NCBI GenBank assembly: GCA_949317995.1
Contig: OX439038.1
Location: 33,068,613 to 33,132,612, forward strand
Direction: 5' to 3'
Source: Acholoe squamosa
Taxonomy: Eukaryota > Annelida > Polychaeta > Phyllodocida > Polynoidae
Length of the DNA stretch: 64,000 bases
The notes under the pieces are model-generated. The model was not told the DNA's origin and did not search any database. It worked only from the letters and a program-made list of their open reading frames with translations. Every line of letters starts with the position of its first letter. Position 1 is the stretch's first letter. The position numbers were made by a program, and so were the translations under genes. This document shows, in pieces, positions 14,101 to 25,342 of the stretch.

Positions 14101-17100
14101 TATGGAGTGGGAGGGGCGGGAGTTCACTCTCAAGTGACCCCCTCTAACATTTGGATCCACCCTTGTTAACTAGGGTAAGCAAAGCTGTATGCTTGTTCTA
14201 TTCAGGCACATACAATAATAGAACATGGCAAACGTGGGCAATGCTTTAGATCCCAGTTGGACGCTAGCTGGGAGGGCATGACCCTGGGGTGAACTTTTGG
14301 CTGTCTGGGGCAGGGAGGTTAACCGCGGCCGCGGAAGGCCGTGACCAAGTCGTTCGCAGTCATTGGCTGGTCAGCGACGGCCACAGGGCCATGGGGTGGG
14401 CGGGCCTTCTCCCACACATTTTGACTCAACTCACACTGATGTATGGTAGTACCTCGCGTGTAAGCCGCCATGGGGTGGGCGGGCCTTCTCCCACACATTT
14501 TGACTCAACTCACACTGATGTATGGTAGTACCTCGCGTGTAAGCCGCCATGGGGTGGGCGGGCCTTCTCCCACAGATTTTGACTCAACTCACACTGATGT
14601 ATGGTAGTACCTCTCGTGTAAGCCGCCATGGGGTGGGCGGGCCTTCTCCCACACATTTTGACTCAACTCACACTGATGTATGGTAGTACCTCGCGTGTAA
14701 GCCGCCATGGGGTGGGCGGGCCTTCTCCCACACATTTTGACTCAACTCACACTGATGTATGGTAGTACCTCGCGTGTAAGCCGCCATGGGGTGGGCGGGC
14801 CTCCTCCCACACATTTTGACTCAACTCACACTGATGTATGGTAGTACCTCGCGTGTAAGCCGTGGGCGACGCGAAACTGAGACATATTGCCCCGTAAAAT
14901 TTCCAAAAAGATGGGGTGTCGCAGGGGCGGCGGAGCTGGGGGGGGCACGCCCCCACAACATAAAAGTTAGGTGTGGGGGCCAGATTACGTTTTGCCCCCC
15001 CCCAAACATTTTGGGGTATTTTATGTCATGTTGAAACCTTGTTCTATATTGGATTTTTTAATGTTGTCAGATAGGCCTATTGTGGCCTCAGAATGCACCA
15101 TCTGGCTTACAAAATTTCAAAATTTTCCGGGGTGTGTGCCCCCAGACCCCCCCTTCACTATATTTATAAACACAATACAAACCTTACTAAAGTCATATAG
15201 GCCTACATGAAACCACCCCCCCCCCCACTTAATTGTGAGCCCCCCCCCCCACAATATATCTGGGTGCTCCCCCCCCCCCACTTTCAATAAGTTGCGCTGC
15301 CCCTAGTGCCTATAAGTAATAGGCAGAGTAGAATGACACTAGATTAGTACTGAACTGCTCAAAACTGCAAGTGAGCCTTATACATGTAGTTCTAGCTCTC
15401 CACTCAACTCAAGGTGCGTCTTAAACAAAGTGTACAGTGGATGCCCCTTACTAGGGGATATCTACTTGGACTCATGAAATACTTGGCCACATAGTCCTTT
15501 GGCCTCATCGTCCATTACAGGGATGGATAAGAAACTATGATAACATCCCTGTCTTCTTATAGAATTTGCAGAAACAACATCCCTCAGGATACTGTCATTA
15601 TTTGTGAAATTAGAATGGAGAGGATTTTAGTTTAAAATAACCCCCAAAAGCAAAAAATATTTCCATTTTCTCAGATTGGCCACATGGTCCACTTTTGGCC
15701 ACATGATCTAGCTTTAGCGACATCGTCCAGGGTTTCACTTTGACCACATCGTCCAGTTTATGTGGTTTCCTTTTGATATTTTGAAATTCATCACTGCTTG
15801 CAATAAACTGTGTTTCTTAAGAACTAGACTCTTTATAAACACTTGCAATAGGTATGAAATTGTATCTGAAATCATGAAACTTTAACAAGGGGGGGGGGGT
15901 GGTGGGTTTTTTGCAGATACAACCTTGTTGCACTGAGGCGACGATTTTTTTGTTGTTGGTAAGAATTTTATTGATCATATGTACACACATACAAGTGTGC
16001 TACTTTCAATGTTATCAATGGATTTGGCAATTCAAACCATCAAAATGAGCCCAAATTATTGCCATGACCTTTCGGTCACCTCTTATTTTTTTTTATTCAC
16101 CAATCTTAACTGGACATTTCATTTCTCATGTAAAATGAACTATAGAAACTGACTAAACTGAATATTTCAAGGTAGTGTGGGGGTTCGTTCTCTCCCAGTG
16201 TGCGTTGAGCCTCCAGAGGCCAGCTCACTTGGTGGTCACTCCCCCTATGTATACCATACCGATCCAGAGGTAGGTGGAAGGTGGAAATGTCAGTGGGGCC
16301 GTGTTGGTGACAGGGTATGTCAGGCCAGGGGATGTAGCTCAGCGCTAGAGCACTTAACTTGCAAGCGAGAGACCCGGGTTCGAATCCCGGTGTCTCCAGA
16401 GACGTTTTCTATGCATTATTTCATGAGTTCCGGTATTTGAGATAAAGTTTGAGGCTTAATGTTTTTTTCGGTAAATATTGGCTCACGTGCCCCCAAAATG
16501 GTAGCATGCCCAAATACGCAACCCAAAGATGATTTCCCCCTTCCAAAAAAAAAAACACCATCAAAATTAAATCTTAGATACATAAACACATGATAACAAA
16601 ACCTAATATCCAGTTATTTTCATCTCTACCGGGGTACTGCTTGATTTTGTGTGAAACGAGAATACCTAAACGAGAAAACCTAGGAATTTTTATTGCCAGG
16701 GTAGGGGTCGAACCTGCAGCCTCCTGATCCCAAATCCAACTCCCTATGCAGTGCGCCACAGGGACTGACAAGAAATTCTTGGTTAGAACCAGGTCTCTAT
16801 AAGTCATTGATATGGTACAAAGCCTGGGGAGGGTACTCACATATAACTAGTATACATTCAATGTGTGAAAATATCCTGCAGTCTGGGTTGTGACGCCCCC
16901 CCCCCACTTTCTCGCTGCTGCTGCCATAACCACGACGACTGTAGGATGCCTTCAAACCAAACCGGGCGCTGAGGTGTGTGTACAAACAAATCTCCTGCCC
17001 CTACCAGTCACCCACTGGCACTGCCGACTGCGTCGGTCTCTCGGGGTCTGTCTGCCTGGAGTCTTCCCTCGCCTTGGCTTATGCCTTACTAGCCAATGCT

Positions 17101-20100
17101 CGGCCCCTACACTATACTCCGTAGACGCTCTGAGGGAACCTCAGAGACCAAGTGTGTCTGTTGTAGTCTGTTTGGTCAGCCAGATTGGCTGAGTGCCCAG
17201 TTCTCACAGAAGTACTTACTGTCAGGTCCAATGCTTCCACCAACACTTCCCTCAATGTATATCCAAAGATTCACAATACACAAAGCACTTGAAATACTTG
17301 TAATAATTAATAATCCAGGTGATTTTCAAATCTCCCTCCCTAACTCCAAATCATTGTCGGCCATCTTGAAGCCAGGTGTAGCCACCTAGTGTCAAAAAGA
17401 CTACACTATTCTTGGTTGGTTAGCCCTATGTTTCAAGAGCAGTCTAACACTAGGTAGCACCACATCATGTTGACAATGGAGGCCATTGAGGTAGTGATAT
17501 CTAAGCTCAAGATAAACATGTCAGATTTATTGGATATATCTCATGTTTCAGTCAATATAAGCTGATGTACATGAAAACTACATGTTTGTGAATAGGAGGG
17601 ACAATTTCCAGGAACTGAAAGTGAGTACTTAGTTCAGACTAGCCATGTGTTTGTGCCACTATAGGCTTGTATACATCTTGGATCCTGCCTGTGAGCAGGC
17701 AGGTATTTCGGCCTACTACACTAGCGTTTCAGGGCCGACATTCACCTTGCACTCTCAGAGGTAGCTGAGAAAAGAAACGATCATTGTGACAATATGGCAT
17801 GGGGTACGGTCAACAAAATATGGTTATCACATTACTACCATATATATGTCCCCCTCCAGGGTGTTCTTACTTCTGTATATGCTACACAAACTTAAATCCT
17901 GGATCATTTTCTGTTCAGACTGTGTGTCTTCCCTCATCATGACCTGCCATATTGGGGTGTTTGGTAGAAGTGATGAGGATTAGAAGAGGGTAGTTATTTA
18001 GTCCTAGCTCAGAGCATTGATTGCCCTACTAAATCAGCCATGACATAATTGAAGTGTCAATTGAGGGCTGATAATTGGTAAACACCTACCAAAGGTGCAA
18101 AGCTGCCATACATACAGTAGACAGGTGTAGGGGAGAACACAAACAGGTGATGAAAATACCCTGGAATTACTTTAAATCATACATATGGACTAAACAAAGT
18201 ACCGTATTCTCCCGCGTAGAAGACGCCCTGCGCATATAGGACGCACCCCAAACTCAGCAGAAGCATTTTCATGTATAAGACGCACCTCTTAGGGCTCAAT
18301 TTTGTAAATTCAGTGCATTTCTATAGTAAAATTACCCCTCGTATAAGACGCACCCCCAATTTCAGTACATCCTATAAGACCCCCCAGCATTTTGTTTGGC
18401 GTAGAGGACGCGTCTTATACGCGGGAGTTTACGGTAGGTAGCAATGAGTATTAATATGCTGTAAATCAAGACATATCCTTTAAGTGAACCCCAAAGTAAC
18501 AATTTCATCACAATGATCATTTTAAGGCACAGCTACCCTCCCATAGAGCCTGTTGAGGTTCCCGAAACCATAGCACTTTCTCGCCTCCTTTCGCGGAAAC
18601 GGTTGAATTCCGGTTACGTGACCTCTGTATCTGATGTTTGTTCGGGATTGTCATAAAAACTTTAATTTCCCTCTTCTATGTGAAAAGCCAGATGATATTG
18701 TTTAAAGACACCATAATTTGCCAAATATATGTGCCACAGGCCAGGGTCTAAATAAGGGCTGACACTTTGAAATCCTTGTTGCAATTAAACATAAGATACA
18801 GAGGTCACGTAACCAGAATTCAACCATTTCCATGAAAGGAGGCGGGAAAGTGCTATGGTTTCAGGAAACTCAACAGGCTCTATAAGGGTTTTTCATGTGA
18901 CGTCAGTTTGCAGCACAAAATGGTGTGAGAGTCTGCCACTGGCCACCCCACTCACGCTGCCATAGAGAATGCACTGTGGTGATCTACTACCCTTTACTAA
19001 AACCTGATTTACTCCACATTCTGTGGCTTCATCAAAAAATCCCTTTCACCATTAATAATAGAGATATAGGGGAGTATGCAGAACTAAGAATTATGAATGT
19101 CCAATTTACATAAATGCTGAAAATATTATGTGGAAGTCGGAGAATGTGCCCTGCGGGATCGGCAGGGGGGAGTGAGTGAGTGAGTGCGTGAGTGAGTGAG
19201 TGAGTAATAGATGTTTAATGCTAGACGGAACCATCGCTAAAGGAGCGATGGTAAGCGGTGGCACTGGTGTTGTGGTGGTGGAACTTTCAGAGTAGTTTCC
19301 CAAGCCCCCAATGAAAACTGGGTCCCTAGTCTTAACTGGGGTTGGTCTTTGATATCTCAACTCTAGGACCTACCTACTTGTTGTGTATTGTTTTGAAATG
19401 TAAAATCATATGCTAAGCCTTTGCTTTTTGTAACGTGATATCTGGGGCCCAGGAAGACTAGGCTGAGCCCTCTGCAGACCCAGTGGACATCAATTGCTGG
19501 GCCTCTGAATGAACATATCAGGGCCCAGTTAGCTGGGTAGTTTAACGCCATTTCGACAGCTAAGGTCATATTCATGGCAAGAACGACATTACACAATTTC
19601 ACAGAGGAATGTGTAGAGTGCCCGCGCATATGTGCACCACACACATCCTGAGTAGACAGAGATACCCTGTCCTGGGCCTCCTCACGTCGTATGGGACAGG
19701 GTGCTCAGGTACATAAGAACTGGAGGTTGACAGGCCTGCCCCTTACAGTCTTACTGGTTTGATTCAGCAAAACTGCTTTGTTTACAAGTGTCCAGCTGAT
19801 ATATTTAGAGGTAAAACTGGATACTGTAGAGGCCATGAACAATCATGGATTATATCAATATCTACAATATTTCATAAAATGGAAACTAAATTCATCATAT
19901 TTTTTTAAATACAATTATAACGTTGTAGAGTAAAGCAGAGAGTTAAGAGTATGCGACGGCCGCCATCTTGTTTTGAAATGTTATTTTCGGCAAAATGTTT
20001 GTTTTCCCTATCTGAGAATTATCGTAGCTTCCCCAAATTTTAAGGAGGTAGTAAGGGGGTGTACATCTAGCCACCTACCAAATTTCAAGAGGATTGAAAA

Positions 20101-21023
20101 AGGGGAAGGGGTGCGGGTAAAGTCTCCCCGCACTCCCCCAACATTTGGTATTACAACTCTCCCACACCCGTACAGAGCGATCTTGGAGTGGCAAACGGGT
20201 GTGGATTCCCCACACTAATCCTGAGGAGATAGGAAAGATGAGAAGCAGACCATTTAAGTGGGCTAGGGAAGCCCAGATTGGCAGGGGTAGAGCAGTGAGT
20301 GTGTGGCCTGCCTTACTCAAGACACTGGACTGGGCCGATCTGCTACCCTGTATAAAATTCTGATTTTCTCCAAATCATGAGTTTTGATAAAAAAAATCTT
20401 TTTACCACTTACAGTAGAGATATAGGGAAAGATGTGACAGTGAGTGACTTGTTGTAATGTGGCAATATTCTACTACCCTTTACAAAATCCTGATTTTATC
20501 CCAAATTTGTTGCTTCATAAAAAAATATTTTTCACCAGAAACAGCTAGAGATGTAGGGGGTTCTGCAAAACTAAAGATTAAGCCTTAATGTTAATGTCTA
20601 GCTGTTTAATATAAGTGGTAAAAATCTAATGTGGAAACTGAAGTATGTCGGCATCTCCCTAGACTACAGTGCATTTGCTACCTATTGTTTACACTTTAGA
20701 TCTCCACCAGGGCCGCTGAGGGTGTGAATACACATACGCTGAAAAAGGTCTACAGCCTAGTACAGGGGAAGTGATCACCAGCGCTAACGTGCTGTTTAGT
20801 CAGCACTGGAGCTAACGCCTTACCTGAAGTACGGACTAGCGGCGGCTAGGATGTTCTTTTGCACTGGCACCTGCTCACTTCCGATGATAACCACCCCATC
20901 ACAAAGACCCGGGATCTTCCTGCTTTCATTTAACGCACTTAAAAGTGTACTAGCATGAAGGGGATGGGACAATTTTTTTACATTGTTCCCCTGGTCCGTA
21001 ATATCCCAGCTGCACGAAGCCAT
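5138..21023 (-). CDS. GAN: gigaxonin orthologue (BTB-BACK-Kelch, Cul3 adaptor), 7 exons, 616 aa
   Basis: Coding exons on the minus strand, 5' to 3': 20824-21023, 13162-13318, 9782-9945, 9177-9390, 8022-8164, 6763-6899, 5138-5973. All junctions are AG/GT and the phases join to 1851 nt (616 aa plus stop); human gigaxonin is about 597 aa. The N-terminus carries the family-diagnostic stretch VPVQKNILAAASPYFR. The BTB domain covers about residues 30-135, BACK about 140-245, and Kelch repeats about 290-610. The last exon encodes nearly all the Kelch blades (from residue 339), with YALGG and YVIAGG blade motifs and an IVIVGDLDIGGKYN stretch characteristic of gigaxonin. Known role of the family: substrate adaptor for Cullin-3 ubiquitin ligase, controlling turnover of intermediate-filament and tubulin-associated proteins in the cytoplasm. 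The start at 21023 is the first in-frame ATG and lies next to an E-box. The gene is divergent from NPEPL1. No disabling change is seen. Confidence 0.93.
10052..10434. mobile_element. hAT-like MITE in a gigaxonin intron
   Basis: The left end CAGGGCTTGGCAAATC and right end GATTTGTCGAGCCCTG form imperfect terminal inverted repeats of the CAGGGCT type typical of hAT elements. Inside are inverted GTGCCCA(C/T)TGGGCACA blocks. It has no coding capacity and no clear 8-bp target duplication was found. Confidence 0.45.
10560..10992 (-). mobile_element. tRNA-headed SINE
   Basis: On the minus strand a tRNA-like head (10992 down to about 10915) begins GGGAGGCGTGGCGCAGTCGG, with an A-box (TGGCGCAGTCGG) and a B-box (GGTCGTGGGTTCGGTTCCCG). 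About 350 bp of non-tRNA body follows to about 10560. The length and the missing acceptor-end pairing suggest a SINE rather than a functional tRNA. The body boundary is approximate. Confidence 0.5.
11237..11292. repeat. small inverted repeat (CACCTAGTGTCAA)
   Basis: CACCTAGTGTCAAT and ATTGACACTAGGTG face each other across about 28 bases. A related arrangement (CACCTAGTGTCAA ... AACACTAGGT) occurs at about 17383-17457, so this is probably a short MITE family. Confidence 0.4.
14391..14864. repeat. 79-bp minisatellite, six copies
   Basis: Six near-identical 79-bp units begin with ATGGGGTGGGCGGGCC at 14391, 14470, 14549, 14628, 14707 and 14786. Only a few substitutions separate them (for example CACAGATTT in copy 3). 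Because 79 is not a multiple of three, the frames passing through are not a protein repeat. It lies in the first intron of gigaxonin. Confidence 0.92.
16328..16398 (+). tRNA. tRNA-Ala(TGC)-like gene, probably a pseudogene
   Basis: GGGGATG ... TGTCTCC acceptor arms, a GCTC/GAGC D-arm, a TGC anticodon in the loop CTTGCAA and a CCGGG-TTCGAAT-CCCGG T-arm are all present, with canonical A- and B-boxes. The 5' side of the anticodon stem (CTTAA) fails to pair with its 3' side (GCGAG) at the two loop-proximal positions. The gene may therefore be a decayed tRNA-Ala or the head of a SINE. It lies inside gigaxonin intron 1. Confidence 0.55.
16690..16772 (-). mobile_element. tRNA-derived SINE head, family copy 1
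   Basis: On the minus strand GTCAGTCCCTGTGGCGCACT leads into a TAGGGAGTTGGATT segment and then a B-box GCAGGTTCGACCCC. The same arrangement occurs on the plus strand at 36118-36190, so it is a dispersed tRNA-derived family rather than a unique gene. Confidence 0.55.
18200..18436. mobile_element. TA-flanked MITE with CCGTA..CTCCCGCGTA ends
   Basis: The ends TACCGTATTCTCCCGCGTAG and CGCGGGAGTTTACGGTA are near-perfect inverted repeats bounded by TA. The interior is a series of ATAAGACGCACC-type motifs in alternating orientation. A second, longer member is at 21794-22086. The TA target and small size fit a Tc1/mariner-type MITE. Confidence 0.65.
18543..18883. mobile_element. foldback MITE with about 90-bp arms
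   Basis: The arms 18543-18632 and 18794-18883 are inverted copies (TAGAGCCTGTTGAG at one end, CTCAACAGGCTCTA at the other) with a few substitutions, around a spacer of about 160 bp. The immediate flanks are TA, which fits a Tc1/mariner-type non-autonomous element. No coding capacity. Confidence 0.65.
19171..19650 (+). repeat. GTGA-headed dispersed repeat, interrupted copy
   Basis: A (GTGA)n tract (19171-19206) leads into TAATAGATGTTTAA and then, after about 320 bp of unrelated sequence, continues at 19541 with TTTAACGCCATTTCGACAGC and the rest of a family also present at 27814-28119 (plus) and 33753-33939 (minus). A tail fragment (AGTGGGCTAGGGAAGCCC) is at 20221-20274. The copy therefore seems to have been split by an insertion. 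Confidence 0.6.
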
Positions 21024-21050
21024 CTTGAGATTGACATCTGGGTCAAAGTG

Positions 21051-21060
21051 GTCACGTGAC
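21051..21060. promoter_or_regulatory. palindromic E-box/CLEAR-like site upstream of gigaxonin
   Basis: GTCACGTGAC is a perfect palindrome 28-37 bases upstream of the gigaxonin ATG. It fits the CACGTG core bound by bHLH-Zip factors (USF, MYC/MAX, TFEB/MITF families). Use as a promoter element is inferred from position only. Confidence 0.45.
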
Positions 21061-21793
21061 TTGAGATGACACAGTTTTTCAGAAAGAAAAGCTCTTAAAT
21101 CGTAATTTTAGTGGTTAGTTCAGTGGGAAATATTATAAATCTCTACATAGCATCGCAGAGAGCCAGACAAAGTGACCAAAGAAGCAAACTAAGATAGTTC
21201 TCAACATTTTTTATTTTGTTTCATTCATCTGTCTGCACGAGATTTGTCGAGAGTTCAACGAGAGTTGGACACAGACGAGAAGCCGGTGCCCAAACATGAA
21301 TTGATCCGGTGCTGTAAGTGAGAAAAAATGTCATAGAAAACAGAAAACGAGGGTAAGTCGTAGTAACTGCGGTGCTTATATATACTTTTAACATCAGAGC
21401 ACTGTTACTAAAGGTATGCACGCTGGAGTCGGCTGCCAGATGCTAGTAGGGTTGCACTGAAGGTGAACCCCCAATGACCAATCCGGAATCCCAGCTGGGT
21501 GTGGAGCCACTCACATACAGCTGAAGTGAAGCCTTGAAGGCCTCAGTCAGTGACAGGACAGTCTGGATTGGAGGGTGTGGAGTATAGAGAGTTTAGACCC
21601 AGTGCAATTGGTTAGAAGTATTTTGAACAGCATAGGGTTGACCCATGATGTACTTTATCAACCAATCACTGAATGAGAAAATTCACTACAGCAGTGGCAG
21701 CAGTGCGCATTTTTTTGGGTACCCCCGCCCCAGAGCAGAGTAGGCTAGACCTACCAACCGGTCCCTATAGTCTATAGTATAGACTAAGTATAG

Positions 21794-22086
21794 TACCGTA
21801 ATCTCCCGCGTATAAGGCACATCTTATACGGAGGGGGGGTTTAGTTCTCATTGGATCCACAAGGGGGACACCCAAGACCTTTCTTTTGATATCTTACATG
21901 TCCCCTTGGTCATAATAGGACATAAGGGGGCCCAGGAGGGTCCAGGGTAGCCTGAGCTACACATAGGTTTTTGAATTTTGAAAATTCATTCAGTAGAACC
22001 AAAGTTATGAATTTTTTTGAGAATTTTCCAAAACTCTAGGTGCGCCTTATATGCGGGCTGCGCCTTATACGCGGGAGATTACGGTA
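21794..22086. mobile_element. TA-flanked MITE, second member
   Basis: It has perfect 25-bp terminal inverted repeats (starting TACCGTAATCTCCCGCGTAT at 21794; the reverse complement ends at 22086) with TA on both sides. It shares ends with the element at 18200-18436. Diverged relatives with CGCCTTATACGCG motifs lie near 10440-10530 and 12680-12870. Confidence 0.8.
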
Positions 22087-22095
22087 TAGGCATTA

Positions 22096-22985
22096 CAGAG
22101 ATGCCAACATTTGGATATGCCCATCAGGGACAAAATTTAAAACCAGGACGGGGGGGAGGGGGGTACGTGGGAAGTGCAATGCTGAGATAACAGTAAGGGT
22201 GGGGAGTCTGGGGGCCCCCAGGGTCCAAGAAAATTGAGGGGTGAAAATCGGCTATCCTGGTGAATTTTAGTGCTATACATTTATACATTGGAGACTGTTG
22301 TAGCAACCTAGGTTAGGTTGGCCTAGCAACTGGTCATTCGGTCGAGGTAGCTTCAGGTGGTCGGTGGCTTCAAGCCACGTAATTATATATTTTGTGCTAC
22401 CGGTATACATTTATTGCTTGATAACAACCCATTTAACATTCATGGAGAAATAAAGTCCATTTATTTGACATTTTCCCTTTGTGACAGTTGTGAATGCAGA
22501 GGATTTGCAAACAGTGAAGTGAATTTGAAATGGGGGTTTGGGGGCATGTTCCCAGGAAAATTTTTCAGTCTAGAAGAAAAATGCTGCATTCTATTTGAGT
22601 TTTAGAGTCTGTTAACTCATTCAAATTTAGCTGTCACACAGGGGGTGGATTCTGGATTTTCCAGGAGGAAGGGGAGACTTCTCATTAGGTTGTGCAAGGG
22701 GGGGGGGGGGCAAAATTTGGGCACACCCCTTTTCTTTTACATAATCATGTCCAAAATGTAGTTGTATTTAGAAAATTTTAGGAAAATATAGTCTTTCAAA
22801 GTGTATTCTGGAGACGTCTGGGAACTATTTCCTATTCCTAACTCTATCTTTGTAACCAATGGGAGTATCTTAACATATAAGATATCATTTGAAGGTCTTG
22901 ATCTCTTTTTTTTCCGTGCGGGACATGAAATAAAGTGCCGATTTCCGGGACAGTCCCGGACGATCTGAGACAGTTGGCATCTCTG
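22096..22985. mobile_element. CAGAGATGCC MITE, 890-bp member, 6-bp target duplication
   Basis: It starts CAGAGATGCCAAC and ends GTTGGCATCTCTG, flanked by GCATTA on both sides. The ends match the smaller elements at 24441-24582 and 31264-31404, which also have 6-bp duplications. No transposase frame is visible, so it is non-autonomous. Confidence 0.7.
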
Positions 22986-24440
22986 GCATTATGGTGTTAG
23001 GGACCGGTTCCTCTCTGTACCAAAGTCTTTCAGCTACTGGTATTCCCACTGCTGGCAACCGGAAATCGCCAGGCTTATAAGATGTTAATTTTTCATATCT
23101 TATTCTAGTCGTGGGTCGCCCAAACTTTTAGCGAAGCTAAAGGAGGGTTGGATGTATGTATATCTAAATTTTTAGAAGTATTGAATGCATTAGAGGTGCG
23201 CGGAGAGTGCTACAGCAGGACTGAAACATTTGCCAATATAAGTACCCCACACCATACAGAGCTCCCTGAGTGGCAGACGGTGTGGAAACTCCCACACTAC
23301 CCAGCCCCAGTCCGGGCCCCTGGTACCGACATACTCTACATAATGTAAGACCTGGTAGGCTACCCATCATGCTGGTTGTTAATATGCAGTGTTATCTTAC
23401 CAGGTGCCAAAGCCCAAAACTTGGCAAAAGGGAGTGGTCATTATTAATCAGGGGGAGGGGGTGGTAAGTCGTAGATTCATGACCTCCTACTAACATCATA
23501 TGCATAGAGTCTCCACCGGTTGCAAATCTCGGGGCTTATCTCATGGATTCACGCAGCCCACAGTCAGGTTCCATCCAATTTTCCCTTTTTGTGATGTTTA
23601 CTTTAAACTTACATAACTCAATAAAAAGATACATTTCAACATTCTCTGATAATAATGTACTACAAACAGTCATTCTAAATCAAAATATATGCAGATATAA
23701 AATGAGAAATAAATTGATGACTTGTCAGAGGACATAGAAGTAAACATCACAAAGAAGGAAAATGGTATGGAACCTGACTGTGGGCTGCACGAATCCACGA
23801 GATAAGGCCCGAGATTTGCAAGCGGTGGAGACTCTATAGGGACATGTTGGCTGGTCAAGGGGTGGTGGGTCTGGGGGGGGGGGGGCGATATCATACAGCT
23901 TTGAACCCCTCCTTGGTGTGAGGGGAGAAAAAACTTAGGTGTGGTAATTTTTTTGTGTCAAAAGGTATCACATAATTTTGACCGCTGCCAAGGGAGGGCA
24001 TAAAAACTTTTACACATCCCTGCGAACACGCACCGCCTCACCCCTGTTGATAAGGGCTGACTCATTTATTGCCAGCTGGGGGGGCTTGATAAATCCTGGC
24101 ACATAAGCAATTTCTTTCTGGTCCCCCCATCACTATGATAAAAATCGTGACCCCCACCCCCACTGAGAACTGATTTTTCAAAATTACCCCACCCCCCAAT
24201 AAATAATCGAATACGCATGTGGAATGAAGTGTCACAATGAGTATTTGAATCACCCATATTTAGTTTTGACCCTCCAGTGTGACAGTTTGTCCTTAAAATA
24301 AACTTTATAAATTAATAAACTTAAAATTCTTTCACCACTAACACCCATGATAGAGTTAACAGACTGTAATGGTACCGGCTTGGACAAGTATGATGTTTGT
24401 CTAAGGTACCGGTAAATTGATTAGAGTCCAGTGTATTTTC

Positions 24441-24582
24441 CAGAGATGCCACTTTTCCTGGTTTACCAGGAATTCCTGGTTTTGATTCCAAAATTTCTGT
24501 ATTGAATTATGTTAAATTCCTGAGAAAATGTGTCCAAAGTCCAGTTTTCCTGGTATTTGTTGGCCAGTGAGTGGCATCTCTG
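24441..24582 (+). mobile_element. CAGAGATGCC MITE, 142-bp member
   Basis: It starts CAGAGATGCCACT and ends AGTGGCATCTCTG. ATTTTC precedes and follows it (6-bp target duplication). The interior carries repeated TTCCTGGT/ACCAGGAA motifs. Its body matches the reverse complement of the element at 31264-31404. Confidence 0.75.
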
Positions 24583-25342
24583 ATTTTCACATAGACCATA
24601 CTGGGCCAGAATAGTCTGCCATAACTTTAGCTTTCTATAAATGGCCAAAGAACTTTTAAAATCAAAAAAAATCCTTGATTTAAAAACCCCAGGCGTGGTT
24701 TATACAAGTACACACTGATTACAGCGACAACTCTTCCTGGACTATTCGCTGACGCCTAGGACGGTTTACTGGGTGGAAATCTGGGGCGCAGTGAAAGGGC
24801 TGTGCTCATCCCCTCCAAAAAGTAGTTTCAGCATGTACCACAAATAATGTGGCATTTTTCAGTAAATCCTAGTTAAATCTTACTGCTACCCCATATTTAA
24901 CCTTTATTTGACAGAAATATGTCACCACACATGTTGCAAAAGACAAAAATTTCACAGTAAAGGGACTTCTTTTTCAGCCATGACAGTTGGGATTTCAAAC
25001 AGTTGTTTACAAACAAGGCTAGCTGTCACTTTCATAAATAGCTATCTCACAACAGACTCACCACATTTCTTTAAAAAAATCCAACTTAGGGAGGCACTTT
25101 AATAATATCCCTGTGCAAATTTCAAGTGTCATGGGTGGAAATAGAAATTATAATAGTTTGACAGGAGAAAGCACATGGCTCTGTTTACAAACAAAAGATG
25201 TAGTTCCAGGTGCAAGATGTAAGCGATGACTTCCTGCATTAAAAGTCGAGATTTGTAAGTGTGATACAAGTCCACAAGGACTATGGGTAGGTTAGATCTT
25301 ACTGTATATGATACACACATAACCTTTTATTCAGGAATCAAA

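Larger units (their letters stand above)
21061..25342. other. divergent intergenic region between gigaxonin and NPEPL1
   Basis: The two genes start 4.3 kb apart and are transcribed away from each other. Apart from the MITEs listed separately, I see no gene here. G-rich and C-rich homopolymer tracts occur near 22.7, 23.9 and 24.1 kb. Confidence 0.5.

Noticed and set aside
14289..14528. Apparent repetitive protein frames in the 79-bp repeat
   Set aside because: The 79-bp unit is not a multiple of three, so each copy is read in a different frame; not a protein repeat.
25283..25342. Upstream in-frame ATG for NPEPL1
   Set aside because: The added 20 residues do not resemble the family, and a splice-acceptor-like TTCAG lies between it and the conserved start.
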